21,375 nucleotides of DNA from CAYNWT01 sp964485095 (GCA_964485095.1 CAZAIB010000111.1:1-21375), one strand, 5' to 3'; shown: positions 1-8,248, counted from the first letter of the stretch. Program-made: numbers and translations. The notes: generated by a model from the sequence alone, not told the origin.

Positions 1-83
1 CCAACCCTATCGCACACTACATAGCACCTTGAAAAGACTGGCTCGGAGGCCCCAAATACATGTCGGCCAGGTCTGATGACTGC

Positions 84-1400
84 CTACTGCGGGGGCGTCG
101 GTTGTCCCTGGGCGAAGAGTTGGAGGTGGACGACTTCGCGTTGTTGGATGTTTTCCTTACGGGTGAGTTCGATGCGGGTGCCGTAGGAAAAGGCCTGTGG
201 TGACTTGAGTCTCACGTCTGAGTCGTCGGCTACTTCACAGAGAACCTCAGGTTTGCGGTCGAATGTTGGATTGAAGGCGACGTGGGCGTAGGTTCGTTTT
301 TGGCCGGGTTGGAACACGGCCTCGACGATCCCTTCGATGCACCGCGCGCCATCGTTGTCGATGTAGTCACGGAGTTCAGGGGTGAAATCCTGTGTTTGTG
401 TTTCCGGTTCAGGGATCGCCTGCTGAGCTTGTTTGGCTCGGGCTTCTGCTTCGCGACGTTCTTTTCGTCGCTGCTTTTTGTTCTTTGGCTTCTTAGGAGC
501 AGGCCTGGTGATTGCCGGGATCGCTGCAGCTGTGGCCGCGGCTGCTCCAAGAGCCAGTGTGCTGCTGGTACCCGTCTGGCGTGGCTTCTGTTTTGGCTTG
601 GGTCGCGGAGTCGGTTGAGGGGCGCGCTTGATCGGTTCTGTCTGACGTTTTGCCTTCGGTGGCGGCGTTGGTTCGACTCGCGGTAGTGGTTGTGTTTGGA
701 TCCGTGTTGGTCGGATGACGCGTTCGGATTCCTGAACCGGCGCGGCCGGACGTCGTGGTTCGGTTCGACGTGGTTCGGGTTCGTAGGTTGTTTCTTCTCG
801 TCGGCGGGGCCGAGGTTTTTCGTCGTAGACTCGTGTCATTGTTCTGGCGTACGTGGATGCCAGGGTGGTTGGCGCGTAGTCCAGACGGCTGAAGTCCGGG
901 TTTGCAACCAGTCCATCCCGGGTGCGAATCGCGCCCCAGTGGAGTTGCGGATCTAGCAGTGCCATGCGCCGAGTGTGCCGAGTGAGCAGGTATTCCTGGT
1001 GCGGCGAAAGCAGTGCGAAGCAGCCCACGATGAGAAAGAACCCGACGAACCATGCGTTGACGGGCGAGCCGACAGGTAGCACAGACAGACCGATGACGCA
1101 TGGCGGAATGAGAGTCGCGAGTCCGGCGAAGAATTTCTCCACAGGGATGTCGTCTTCACCCCGTGACTTCAGCGTTGGGATGTACATCAACCACCCGAAG
1201 TAGCTCAGCATGCCTGCGAAGCCGGCCAGCAGAATGGCCACGAACAAGTGGGAGGTCGTTATGGTCATGCCGACATGTCGGCGTTCGTAGAGCAGCCAGG
1301 CCAGGAGAGCCAGCGACGACCAGATAACGAAGGCGAGACGAAATCTTGCGGCTGGCCTGGTCAGAAAGCGTCTGCTGCGTCGGCTGGTGATTTCAGTCAT
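84..1400 (-). CDS. Four-helix membrane protein with basic, proline-rich linker and small C-terminal domain; function unknown
   Basis: I do not recognise this 438-residue protein. The N-terminus is Arg-rich (MTEITSRRSRR) and is followed by about four hydrophobic segments near residues 20-39, 50-75, 90-107 and 113-131. A long, probably disordered stretch (about 190-340) is dominated by Pro, Arg, Lys and Gln, includes an Ala-rich patch (LALGAAAATAAA) and a highly basic run (KKPKNKKQRRKERREAEAR). The last 100 residues look folded (GARCIEGIVEAVFQPGQKR ... YAHVAFNPTFDRKPEV). It lies downstream of metK in the same direction, but a hairpin between them suggests separate transcription. The start ATG at 1400 has only a weak purine stretch before it. 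The domain order suggests an inner-membrane anchor presenting a globular domain through a proline-rich spacer; this is inference only. Confidence 0.8.
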   Translation of the reverse strand: MTEITSRRSRRFLTRPAARFRLAFVIWSSLALLAWLLYERRHVGMTITTSHLFVAILLAGFAGMLSYFGWLMYIPTLKSRGEDDIPVEKFFAGLATLIPPCVIGLSVLPVGSPVNAWFVGFFLIVGCFALLSPHQEYLLTRHTRRMALLDPQLHWGAIRTRDGLVANPDFSRLDYAPTTLASTYARTMTRVYDEKPRPRRREETTYEPEPRRTEPRRPAAPVQESERVIRPTRIQTQPLPRVEPTPPPKAKRQTEPIKRAPQPTPRPKPKQKPRQTGTSSTLALGAAAATAAAIPAITRPAPKKPKNKKQRRKERREAEARAKQAQQAIPEPETQTQDFTPELRDYIDNDGARCIEGIVEAVFQPGQKRTYAHVAFNPTFDRKPEVLCEVADDSDVRLKSPQAFSYGTRIELTRKENIQQREVVHLQLFAQGQPTPPQ

Positions 1401-1442
1401 AGTCCCGTCCGTGGGAAGAGGCTGTTAGGGAATCCTAGGCAA

Positions 1443-1467
1443 AGGATGGGTAGTGCTTACCCATCCT
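1443..1467 (-). terminator. Hairpin downstream of metK
   Basis: A perfect 10-bp stem (AGGATGGGTA / TACCCATCCT) with a 5-nt loop lies 31 bases beyond the metK stop codon. Read on the minus strand it is followed by only TTTGCC, so it is a weak intrinsic terminator by sequence. It sits in the 97-bp gap between metK and the next minus-strand gene, where a terminator or processing stem is expected. Confidence 0.6.
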
Positions 1468-1497
1468 GCCCTGATTCTAAACTCTGGCAGCAGATTC

Positions 1498-2640
1498 CTA
1501 AAGGCCAGCTAGCCCACGGATCTTGTCAGCCTGATGAGTTGACTCCCACTTGAAGTCTGAGTCGTCGCGGCCGAAGTGTCCGCCAGCGGCTGTCTTCTGG
1601 AACACAGGCTTTCGCAGGTCCAGGTAGTCGATGATCTTTTGTGGAGTCAGCGGGAAGACTTCACGGACGATTTCAATCATCTTTTCCTGAGGAATCTTGC
1701 CGGTGTCCCAGTCGTTGACGTTGATGCTGACTGGATCTGCCACGCCGATCGCGTAGGCGAGTTGCACTTCGCACTCTTCGCAAAGCCCGGCAGCGACCAG
1801 GTTCTTTGCGACGTGTCGAGCCATGTATGCGGCTGATCGGTCGACCTTGGTTGAGTCTTTACCAGAGAACGCTCCACCACCGTGTCGGCCCCAGCCGCCG
1901 TAGGTATCGACGATAATCTTTCGGCCTGTCAGACCGGTGTCGCCGTGAGGCCCGCCGATGACGAACCGTCCGGTTGGGTTGATGTGGTACTTAGTGTTTT
2001 CATCCAGCAACCCGTCCGGGCAGGAAGGCTTGATGACGTTGGCGATGACCCAATCGTTGATCTCTTCCTGAGTCACATCGTCTGAGTGCTGAGTTGAAAC
2101 AACCACAGCATCGATTCGTGATGGCTTGCCATCGACGTATTCAACAGTCACCTGGCTCTTGCTGTCTGGTCGCAGCCAGTTGACGGCTCCTTCGTGACGC
2201 AGGTCAGTGATTTTATTGATAATGCGGTGCGAGAGAGCGATCGGTAGCGGCATGAGTTCAGGCGTCTGATCGCAGGCATAGCCGAACATCAGTCCCTGGT
2301 CACCGGCTCCGTCAGCATCGACACCCTGCGCGATGTCGGCACTCTGGCTGTGCAGTCGGACCTGAACTTCACAGGTGTCGGCGTTGAAGCCGATATCGTC
2401 GCTGGTGTAGCCGATTTCGCGGACGACTTTGCGAGCGACTTGTTCGTAGTCAACTTTTGCGTTCGCTGTAATCTCTCCGGAGAGAACGATCAAGTCTGTC
2501 GTGCACAGTGTTTCGCACGCCACGCGGGCCATTGGGTCCTGGGCCAGCAACGCGTCCAGAATACCGTCAGAAACCTGGTCAGAAACTTTGTCGGGGTGAC
2601 CCTGACTGACTGACTCGCTTGTGAACAGGAAGCTGCTCAT
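1498..2640 (-). CDS. metK: S-adenosylmethionine synthetase (methionine adenosyltransferase)
   Basis: This 380-residue cytosolic enzyme makes S-adenosylmethionine from methionine and ATP. Family hallmarks are all present: the N-terminal ATP-site motif SQGHPDKVSDQVSDGILD (about residues 12-29), GAGDQGLMFGYA (about 111-122), the loop FVIGGPHGDTGLTGRK, the phosphate-binding GGGAFSGKDSTKVDRSAAY, and a C-terminal GGHFGRDD. Length fits the family. The frame is open 24 codons further upstream to an ATG at 2712, but those residues match nothing in the family. The ATG at 2640 begins the normal MSSFLFTSESVSQGHPD and has AGAAAG in front, so I chose it. It is divergent from efp across a 300-bp gap. Its product supplies the MiaB radical-SAM enzyme encoded nearby, among many others; that link is metabolic, not operonic. 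Confidence 0.97.
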   Translation of the reverse strand: MSSFLFTSESVSQGHPDKVSDQVSDGILDALLAQDPMARVACETLCTTDLIVLSGEITANAKVDYEQVARKVVREIGYTSDDIGFNADTCEVQVRLHSQSADIAQGVDADGAGDQGLMFGYACDQTPELMPLPIALSHRIINKITDLRHEGAVNWLRPDSKSQVTVEYVDGKPSRIDAVVVSTQHSDDVTQEEINDWVIANVIKPSCPDGLLDENTKYHINPTGRFVIGGPHGDTGLTGRKIIVDTYGGWGRHGGGAFSGKDSTKVDRSAAYMARHVAKNLVAAGLCEECEVQLAYAIGVADPVSINVNDWDTGKIPQEKMIEIVREVFPLTPQKIIDYLDLRKPVFQKTAAGGHFGRDDSDFKWESTHQADKIRGLAGL

Positions 2641-2940
2641 TACTGTACTTTCTACGCAATAACTGTTTTGAGGTGTGGCCCGAACTAAGCTGGGCCGGAC
2701 GAATGCGAACATGCGTCCCGGTGGGCTCTAGAGCCAAATTTTTGCTCGAGGATCCACCATGAGAACCGGCGCCGTGTGCGGTGCCGAACAAGGATTCTAA
2801 GGCCACTTGGGGCTGGTCACAACCACCCATATTCTCAGGATTCAACTGAATCGACGGTTTTGTTATCTTCCGCGTCGGTTTCGATACCTGTTCATCCACA
2901 AAAGAGATCCGCGTCCAGACGCTGTAATTCGAGGCGAAAC
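2641..2940. other. Divergent metK/efp intergenic region
   Basis: This 300-bp region has no convincing gene and must carry the promoters of metK (leftward) and efp (rightward). On the plus strand TTGTTA (2860-2865) and GATACC (2883-2888) are 17 bp apart and could be a weak sigma-70-type promoter for efp, but the matches are poor. GAGG lies just before the efp ATG. The metK side contains small hairpins that are listed separately. Confidence 0.5.
2677..2747 (-). promoter_or_regulatory. Possible structured leader of metK
   Basis: Reading toward metK, a GAGC ... GCTC stem (2731-2747) overlaps the 12-bp palindrome GGCTCTAGAGCC (2724-2735), so the two cannot form together. A third hairpin, GGCCC / GGGCC with a 10-nt loop, occupies 2677-2696, about 37 nt before the start codon. 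Many metK genes are controlled by SAM-sensing leaders, but I do not see the conserved core of the SAM-I, SAM-II or SAM-IV classes. This may be nothing more than promoter palindromes. Confidence 0.25.
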
Positions 2941-3507
2941 ATGCAAATTGGCACAAGTGACTTCAAAAAGGGCATCAAAGTCCTCATCGACAACGAACCG
3001 CATGAGATGCTGGACTGCGAGTTCAAGAAGCCCGGCAAAGGGCAGGCTCTGTACCGAACCAAGCTGCGAAACCTGATCAAAGGCACAATGCTGGACCGGA
3101 CCTACAAAGGTGGTGAGAGTTTGGAATCCGCTGACGTCCACCGGTCTGATGGGATCTACTCATACCGAGATGGCAACGGGTATGTGTTCATGGACAATGA
3201 GTCGTTTGAACAACACACGATGGACGCCGAAGTTGTCGGCGACGACATGAAGTTCCTCATGGAGGGATCTCCCGTCGGCATGCTGTACTGGAACGGTCAC
3301 CTGATCGGGATGACTCCACCACAGCATGTGATTTTGGAAATCACCTATACGGAACCGGCTGCTCGCGGAAACACAACGTCCAACGTCACAAAGAATGCGA
3401 CCGTTGAGACTGGAGCCGAGATTCAGGTTCCAGCCTTCATCAATCAAGGCGAGAAGGTGAAGATCGACCTTGAGAGCGGCAAGTACGTTGAACGCGTTCG
3501 CGAGTAA
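2941..3507 (+). CDS. efp: Translation elongation factor P
   Basis: EF-P binds the ribosome between the P and E sites and relieves stalling at consecutive prolines. The 188-residue product has the family's normal length and three beta-barrel layout. The KOW-like N-terminal domain carries the tip loop PGKGQA with Lys33 at the position that is modified in many bacteria. The middle domain contains YVFMDNESFEQ, and the C-terminal OB domain contains ITYTEPAARGNTTSNVTK and VPAFINQGEKVKID. The reading frame is open upstream to 2776, but the ATG at 2941 gives the standard N-terminus (MQIGTSDFKKG) and has GAGGCG about 7 nt upstream. The miaB gene follows 35 bp downstream in the same direction and may be cotranscribed. 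No epmA or epmB modification gene is visible in the window. Confidence 0.97.
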   Translation: MQIGTSDFKKGIKVLIDNEPHEMLDCEFKKPGKGQALYRTKLRNLIKGTMLDRTYKGGESLESADVHRSDGIYSYRDGNGYVFMDNESFEQHTMDAEVVGDDMKFLMEGSPVGMLYWNGHLIGMTPPQHVILEITYTEPAARGNTTSNVTKNATVETGAEIQVPAFINQGEKVKIDLESGKYVERVRE

Positions 3508-3542
3508 GTTGTGCTCAACCTAATCCCAACCCTTAGACTTCG

Positions 3543-5000
3543 TTGACTCTCGTGACTACGCCGAACCACAACCATAAGCTTTTTGTCGAAACCGTCGGCT
3601 GCCAGATGAACATGCTGGACAGCGAACTGGTGGTGGCTTCGTTACGTCAGCAAGGCTACCAGCTAACTGAGAACGTGAAAGAAGCAGACACGGTTCTGTT
3701 TAACACGTGCAGTGTTCGGGAACACGCCGAACATAAAATCTATAGCGCGTTGGGACGATTGAAATACGCGCGGCGTCAACGGCCGAACCAGGTGATCGGT
3801 GTGATGGGCTGTATGGCTCAGAAAGATCAGCAGGAAATCTTCGACCGCGCGCCGCATGTGGATTTGGTTGTTGGAACCGGGCAGTTAGCTGCGATTCCGG
3901 GATTGATCGACAACGCTCGCGCTGAGCGCGGACAGCAGTTGGCGGTTAGCCTTGGTCGTCGGGATGGTTCTCGTCACGAAGTCGAAACCAGCTTCACCAG
4001 TTACGATCCATTGCGAGACCCAGAAATGCGGCCGTCGCCGTATCAGGCGTTCGTGCGGATTGTGATTGGGTGCGACAAATTCTGTACGTACTGCGTGGTC
4101 CCGATGACGCGTGGGCCGGAACAGAGTCGGTCGCCATCGGACATCGCTTCTGAGGTTCGCGTTCTTGCTGAACAAGGCGTGAAGGAAGTGACTCTGCTGG
4201 GGCAGACGGTCAATAGCTACAAGCACACAGAGAACGGTCAGCTATACAACCTGGCCGACTTGCTCGGATTGATTCACGACACCGAAGGTATCGATCGAAT
4301 CAAGTTTGTGACCAATTACCCGCGCGATATGGGTGAGGAACTTTTGCATGCGGTCAACGACTTGCCGAAGGTTTGTCGTTACCTGCATGTGCCACTGCAG
4401 CATGGCTGTGACGAAGTGCTAACTCGGATGAAGCGTGGCTACACGGTTCAGGATTACCGGGACATGATGGAACGCATCAATCGCATCGTGCCCGGTTGTG
4501 CTGTGTCCAGCGACTTCATTGTTGGCTTCTGTGGTGAGACCGAAGAGCAGTTCCAGCGGAGCATGGATTCGATTCGTGAGTTCCGGTTCAAGAACAGCTT
4601 CATCTTCAAGTACAGCGAACGCGGCGGAACGAAAGCCAAAGGGCTATGGCCAGACGACATTCCTGACGAAGTCAAACGCCGCCGCAACAATGAGATGCTG
4701 GACCTGCAGAACTCAGTCAGCGAAGAAGACAACGCTGAGTTCATCGGTCGCGAAACCCAGGTGCTGGTCGAAGGCCCAAGTAAGGCCGCGGTGAAATCCG
4801 AAGAAGACGGTGTGCTTGCGAAGCAGCTTGTTGGACGAACCGATTGCGACCGCATTGTCGTGTTCGACGGGAACCCACGACTGGCTGGATCGATGGCGAA
4901 CATTTCGGTTCATGACTGCACAGCCACCACGCTGCTGGGTTCGATCGTGACTCGCGAAGTACAGCACGGTTCCAGCAACGTGCTGCCGATCCTGACGTGA
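3543..5000 (+). CDS. miaB: tRNA-2-methylthio-N6-dimethylallyladenosine synthase
   Basis: This 485-residue radical-SAM methylthiotransferase adds the methylthio group to i6A37 of tRNAs reading UNN codons. The N-terminal domain has its three cluster cysteines at Cys20 (VGCQMN), Cys56 (NTCSVRE) and Cys90 (GCMAQ). The radical-SAM cluster motif is CDKFCTYC (Cys177, Cys181, Cys184), followed by the MiaB-type PMTRGPEQSR. Other family blocks are LLGQTVNSY, LHVPLQHGCDEVL and DFIVGFCGETEEQF, and the C-terminal part is the RNA-binding TRAM domain. The start is uncertain: TTG at 3543 and GTG at 3552 are both in frame and neither has a clear ribosome-binding site. The next ATG codons would remove Cys20, so one of the two must be right. 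Its terminator region coincides with the palindromic element downstream. Confidence 0.95.
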   Translation: MTLVTTPNHNHKLFVETVGCQMNMLDSELVVASLRQQGYQLTENVKEADTVLFNTCSVREHAEHKIYSALGRLKYARRQRPNQVIGVMGCMAQKDQQEIFDRAPHVDLVVGTGQLAAIPGLIDNARAERGQQLAVSLGRRDGSRHEVETSFTSYDPLRDPEMRPSPYQAFVRIVIGCDKFCTYCVVPMTRGPEQSRSPSDIASEVRVLAEQGVKEVTLLGQTVNSYKHTENGQLYNLADLLGLIHDTEGIDRIKFVTNYPRDMGEELLHAVNDLPKVCRYLHVPLQHGCDEVLTRMKRGYTVQDYRDMMERINRIVPGCAVSSDFIVGFCGETEEQFQRSMDSIREFRFKNSFIFKYSERGGTKAKGLWPDDIPDEVKRRRNNEMLDLQNSVSEEDNAEFIGRETQVLVEGPSKAAVKSEEDGVLAKQLVGRTDCDRIVVFDGNPRLAGSMANISVHDCTATTLLGSIVTREVQHGSSNVLPILT

Positions 5001-5100
5001 CAGAGGTGAGGGTGTCTCGTACTTGCGGGCCTCCGAGCCCCAAGCACGAGCGATTACCCATCTGAGTGATCGTCCGATTCCCGCGGACCGCAACGCGGTT

Positions 5101-5279
5101 CAGCATCAAAGCCCAAGGTCGCGCAGCGCACCTTCGATATCTGTCGCCACATGCAGCAATACCCCGCAAGGGGTTCCACATCCGAGCCATGTGTGGTGCG
5201 TGTGGAACCCCGTTCGGGGTACGACGCTTCGGTGACCGTGAACCCAGCGTGCGCTGCGCGACGCTGGGCTTTGATGTTC
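5101..5279. repeat. Nested palindromic intergenic element
   Basis: This 179-bp stretch between the convergent miaB and RmlD-like genes is one imperfect long inverted repeat. The outer arms, 5101-5130 and 5250-5279, pair over about 30 bases with few mismatches. Inside them, GGGGTTCCACA (5170-5180) pairs with TGTGGAACCCC (5201-5211). Each arm also folds locally: AAGGT...ACCTT around a CGCGCAGCGC core (5115-5134), CCCAGCGT...ACGCTGGG around GCGCTGCGCG (5243-5268), and CCCC-GCAA-GGGG and CCCC-GTTC-GGGG hairpins. Planctomycete genomes, as I recall, carry dispersed intergenic palindromes of this style. It could be a MITE-like repeat, a bidirectional terminator, or both. No open frame through it resembles a real protein. 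Confidence 0.8.
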
Positions 5280-5358
5280 AACACCTTCGGCGGTGATTGG
5301 AGGACCGTGAGTCGAAAACGGGTAGGCCTGCGTCTGACATTTATCAGTAGACGCACCA

Positions 5359-6237
5359 CTACGCTGCCGCGGATAGTTTCCGGATGCCGGCAAATGCTGC
5401 GGTTCGCTCTTCCTGTTCTTCGAACAACTCTGTCACGATCTCGCGGAGGGTCGGTAGAGTCACGAACAGTCGACTGCGAAGTTCATTTGATCGCATCGTT
5501 GTCTCAGCAGGCGTGTCTGCATCCATGGCGATTGGGTGAGGCAATTCGAACTCGGTTGCGAGAGCCGCAGCCACGCCGAACTCACTGCACCGCTCTGCCC
5601 CGCCCACGTTGTAAGTGCCGGTCAATTCCTGTTCGATGGCCTGAACAACGATGTCCGCGAAACGTGTCGCAGAAATTGGCGTTGCGAAGTGAGCGAATCC
5701 AAATTCTTCGCCGTCTTCTAGTCGTGCCAAAGCGGACTCAACGAATCCATCATCGTTCGGAGACCAGCCAAGGATGTGAGTTCGCAGGACCAACGCGTCC
5801 TCGAGTCCTAGGACTTGTTTTTCGCATTGGAACGTTGTTTTTGCCTGTGAGCTTGTGGCCAGGCAATCGGATGATTCTGCATGGAACATCCACGGACCGC
5901 GGTAAACCTGATCGCCCGATACAAGAACGAAGCGGCAACCCAAATTGTCAGCGGCGCGGCAGAGATTATGGACAATCAGTTTCTCTGCTGCGGTGGCGTT
6001 CTCCGTGTTCCAGGCTCCTTCTGCGATGGCTCCGCAGTGGATTACAACATCTGGTTCGACGGTCGCGAGGAGGTGTTGCGCGGCCAGGGTTTCGTCTAGT
6101 TGGCAGGTCAGGTTCTGACACCCGGCGATCGTGGTCTTTGTAGGGCTTGTGGCAGTGACCTGAAACTGACTGGCCAGCACGGCGGCCAGGTTCGCTCCGG
6201 CAACTCGGTTCGCCCCGGTAATAAGAATCTTCTTCAC
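5359..6237 (-). CDS. RmlD-like extended short-chain dehydrogenase family protein
   Basis: The 292-residue product is of the size and layout of dTDP-4-dehydrorhamnose reductase (RmlD) and related sugar-nucleotide reductases. It opens with a Rossmann motif, KKILITGANRVAGANLA, continues with VEPDVVIHCGAIAEG and a VLVSGDQVYRGPW block equivalent to the family's STDYVF region, and ends in a helical C-terminal part (TGTYNVGGAERCSEFG). The catalytic YxxxK motif is missing: the aligned stretch reads TSSQAKTTFQCEKQ, with no tyrosine. The protein may therefore be a non-classical or non-catalytic member. Start choice is firm: GTG at 6237 is preceded by AGGAGG seven bases upstream, whereas the extended frame to 6384 begins with residues that match nothing. 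No rhamnose genes are nearby. It is divergent from mobA. Confidence 0.8.
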   Translation of the reverse strand: MKKILITGANRVAGANLAAVLASQFQVTATSPTKTTIAGCQNLTCQLDETLAAQHLLATVEPDVVIHCGAIAEGAWNTENATAAEKLIVHNLCRAADNLGCRFVLVSGDQVYRGPWMFHAESSDCLATSSQAKTTFQCEKQVLGLEDALVLRTHILGWSPNDDGFVESALARLEDGEEFGFAHFATPISATRFADIVVQAIEQELTGTYNVGGAERCSEFGVAAALATEFELPHPIAMDADTPAETTMRSNELRSRLFVTLPTLREIVTELFEEQEERTAAFAGIRKLSAAA

Positions 6238-6347
6238 GTCGCGCCTCCTGCACTTCGTTTGGGAAAGAAAATGCCGCCTTCCTGGCGGACGGCGATTATA
6301 CTGACGACGGAAAAACGCGGCCAAGGCCAAACCGGTTTGGCGCGGAA

Positions 6348-6998
6348 ATGCGACAGTTTGCGGAATATGTCTTGACGAAACCAACCCTCGGAGCGCTGGT
6401 CTTGTGCGGTGGCAAGAGTCACCGAATGGGGCAGCCGAAACATCTGTTGCCGTTTGGGGACGAGTGTCTGCTGCAGCGTGTGGTCGGGGTGCTTACGCCG
6501 CTTTCGAAGACCACATGCGTTGTGGCCGCCGCGGATCAGGAAATGCCGTCGCTGCCGGAAGAGGTGCTGGTCGCTCGAGATGAACAGCCGGACCTTGGGC
6601 CGCTCTCGGGGCTCGCAACGGGATTGAAACGGGTGTCGGAATCTGTTCAGGCCGTCTACGTTTCCTCGTGTGACGCTCCATTTCTGAACGCTGCGTTTGT
6701 CAGTGGTCTTGCGTCGCAACTGGGCGGTCACGACATTGTCATCGTCAAAGGAGAACGCCACTTCCATCCGCTGGCCGCGGTGTACCGCACACGCATCGCC
6801 GGGAAAGTCTGCGAATTGGTTGATGCTCGTCGCTTGCGTCCGATATTTCTTTTGGAAGAATGCGACGCACGCGTTGTGATGGAAGAAGACATGCGAGAAT
6901 TCGATCCCGACTTACTGTCCCTGAGGAACATGAACACGCCGGACGATTATCGTGACGCGTTGGTTCTGGCTGGGTTCGAACAGGAACAGCAGCGATGA
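6348..6998 (+). CDS. mobA: Molybdenum cofactor guanylyltransferase (MobA-like nucleotidyltransferase)
   Basis: This 216-residue protein should transfer GMP from GTP to molybdopterin cofactor, giving the MGD form used by DMSO-reductase-family enzymes. The N-terminal signature LCGGKSHRMGQPKHLLPFG (about residues 19-37) contains the nucleotide-binding loop and conserved Lys. GPLSGLATGL, the metal-site block SCDAPFL (about 106-112), HPLAAVYR and the C-terminal NMNTPDDYRDAL are all typical of MobA. The ATG at 6348 lacks a good ribosome-binding site, and an in-frame TTG at 6372 is an alternative. TATACT at 6297-6302 in the 110-bp divergent gap could be the -10 box, although no clear -35 accompanies it. 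The stop overlaps the next start (ATGA), so mobA and moeA should be translationally coupled. Confidence 0.9.
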   Translation: MRQFAEYVLTKPTLGALVLCGGKSHRMGQPKHLLPFGDECLLQRVVGVLTPLSKTTCVVAAADQEMPSLPEEVLVARDEQPDLGPLSGLATGLKRVSESVQAVYVSSCDAPFLNAAFVSGLASQLGGHDIVIVKGERHFHPLAAVYRTRIAGKVCELVDARRLRPIFLLEECDARVVMEEDMREFDPDLLSLRNMNTPDDYRDALVLAGFEQEQQR

Positions 6999-8248
6999 GC
7001 CAGCCCAGTGAGCCCCGCGATGTTCGGATGCGCGGTTTCGCGACACGATCGACCGTTGAAGAAGCCACAGCTTGGGTAGACGCGGCATCGACGGGTCTTG
7101 AGCCACAGGATGTCGAACTGAACCAGGCTGGCGGCCGGGTACTTGCCACGACCGTCGTCGCTCCGATTAGCGTTCCGCCTTTCGAACGTTCGGCGATGGA
7201 CGGCTACGCGGTGGTCGCTGATGAGACGACCGGTGCGTCAGACTATAGTCCGTTGCCGTTCGAAGTTGTTGGCGCGTCGATGCCGGGGAAGCCATTCGCG
7301 GGTGAGGTTGGTTCCGGTCAGGCCGTCCGCATCATGACCGGCGCGCCGATGCCGGTTGGGGCGAGCGGCGTGGTTCCGGTTGAATACGCGAGTGAAGATG
7401 GCGGGAACGTGAGAATCACTCTTCCGGTTCCGACTGGAAAGCACGTTGGTCGCGTTGGTGAAGACATCGCCGAAGGTGCCAGTGTTTTGCAGACCGGGCG
7501 TGTGTTGCGGCCGCAGGATTTGGGCGTTGCGGCGTCGTTGGGCTTCGGTGCCCTGCCCGTTGTTCGGCGGCCTCGCGTGCGGATTGTCACGACCGGTAAT
7601 GAACTGGCCGTTCCTGGTTCTCCACGTAGCGAGTTTCAGATCTACGATGCGAACACTTCGATTCTGACCGCTTTGGTGGAACGCGATGGTGCGATTCTTG
7701 AATCCACAGTTCGAGTGGATGACACAGAAAGCGGCATTCGCGAGGCCCTGACTGCTGGCGATGTGGATGTTGTTCTTGTGGGCGGCGGTTCGAGTGTCGG
7801 GGCCGAAGACTTCGCACCGCAGATTGTCGCTGATGAAGGTGAGTTGGCGATTCATGGTGTCGCCATGAGGCCGAGCAGTCCGTCGGGGATGGGGCGAGTT
7901 GGCTCGAAGCTGGTCTTCTTGCTGCCGGGCAATCCGGTCTCGTGCTTGTGTGCCTACGACTTTTTCGCCGGGCGTTGTCTGCGTCAACTTGGCGGTCGGA
8001 GTTCCGATTGGCCGTACCCTTCGGAGACTGTCCGGCTGACTAGAAAGATCAGTTCGGTTGTGGGGCGACTTGACTACTGCCGGGTCGCGTTGGATGGAAC
8101 CGACTGCGAACCGATCGCGATTAGCGGCGCGTCGATACTGTCATCGACGACGCGAGCTGACGGGTTTGTTGTGGTTCCGGCCGGCTGTGAAGGCTACGGC
8201 GAAGGTGAGGAAGTGACGGCCTATCGTTATTCGGTCGCCGCCTCGTGA
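6995..8248 (+). CDS. moeA: Molybdopterin molybdenumtransferase
   Basis: MoeA inserts molybdenum into adenylylated molybdopterin. The 417-residue product has the standard four-domain length. Recognisable blocks are RSAMDGYAVV (about residues 64-73), RIMTGAPMPVGASGVVPVE, the MPT-binding TTGNELAVPGSP (about 200), VLVGGGSSVGAEDF (about 259-272) and LLPGNPVSCLCAYDFF (about 308). The usual GVxxKPGKP block reads GVAMRPSSPSGMGR instead. This substitution may mark a subfamily rather than a defect, because everything around it is intact. It overlaps mobA upstream by ATGA and the MoeA-fusion gene downstream by GTGA, forming a three-gene molybdenum cofactor operon. Confidence 0.93.
   Translation: MSQPSEPRDVRMRGFATRSTVEEATAWVDAASTGLEPQDVELNQAGGRVLATTVVAPISVPPFERSAMDGYAVVADETTGASDYSPLPFEVVGASMPGKPFAGEVGSGQAVRIMTGAPMPVGASGVVPVEYASEDGGNVRITLPVPTGKHVGRVGEDIAEGASVLQTGRVLRPQDLGVAASLGFGALPVVRRPRVRIVTTGNELAVPGSPRSEFQIYDANTSILTALVERDGAILESTVRVDDTESGIREALTAGDVDVVLVGGGSSVGAEDFAPQIVADEGELAIHGVAMRPSSPSGMGRVGSKLVFLLPGNPVSCLCAYDFFAGRCLRQLGGRSSDWPYPSETVRLTRKISSVVGRLDYCRVALDGTDCEPIAISGASILSSTTRADGFVVVPAGCEGYGEGEEVTAYRYSVAAS

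Noticed and set aside
493..1101. 202-codon open frame in another frame of the minus strand
   Set aside because: Its Thr/Arg-rich, low-complexity product is a frame-shifted reading of the proline-rich membrane protein gene.
2641..2940. SAM riboswitch upstream of metK
   Set aside because: I could not find the conserved cores of the SAM-I, SAM-II or SAM-IV classes; only small hairpins are present, reported as a weak regulatory candidate.
5151..6143. 330-codon open frame on the plus strand
   Set aside because: It runs antisense through the RmlD-like gene and half of the palindromic element; the product is Arg/Ser-rich with no domain pattern.
5359..6237. Regulatory partner of MetK (MAT2B-like)
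   Set aside because: MAT2B is a non-catalytic RmlD relative, and metK is in the window, but the genes are 2.7 kb apart with unrelated genes between and nothing else supports the link.
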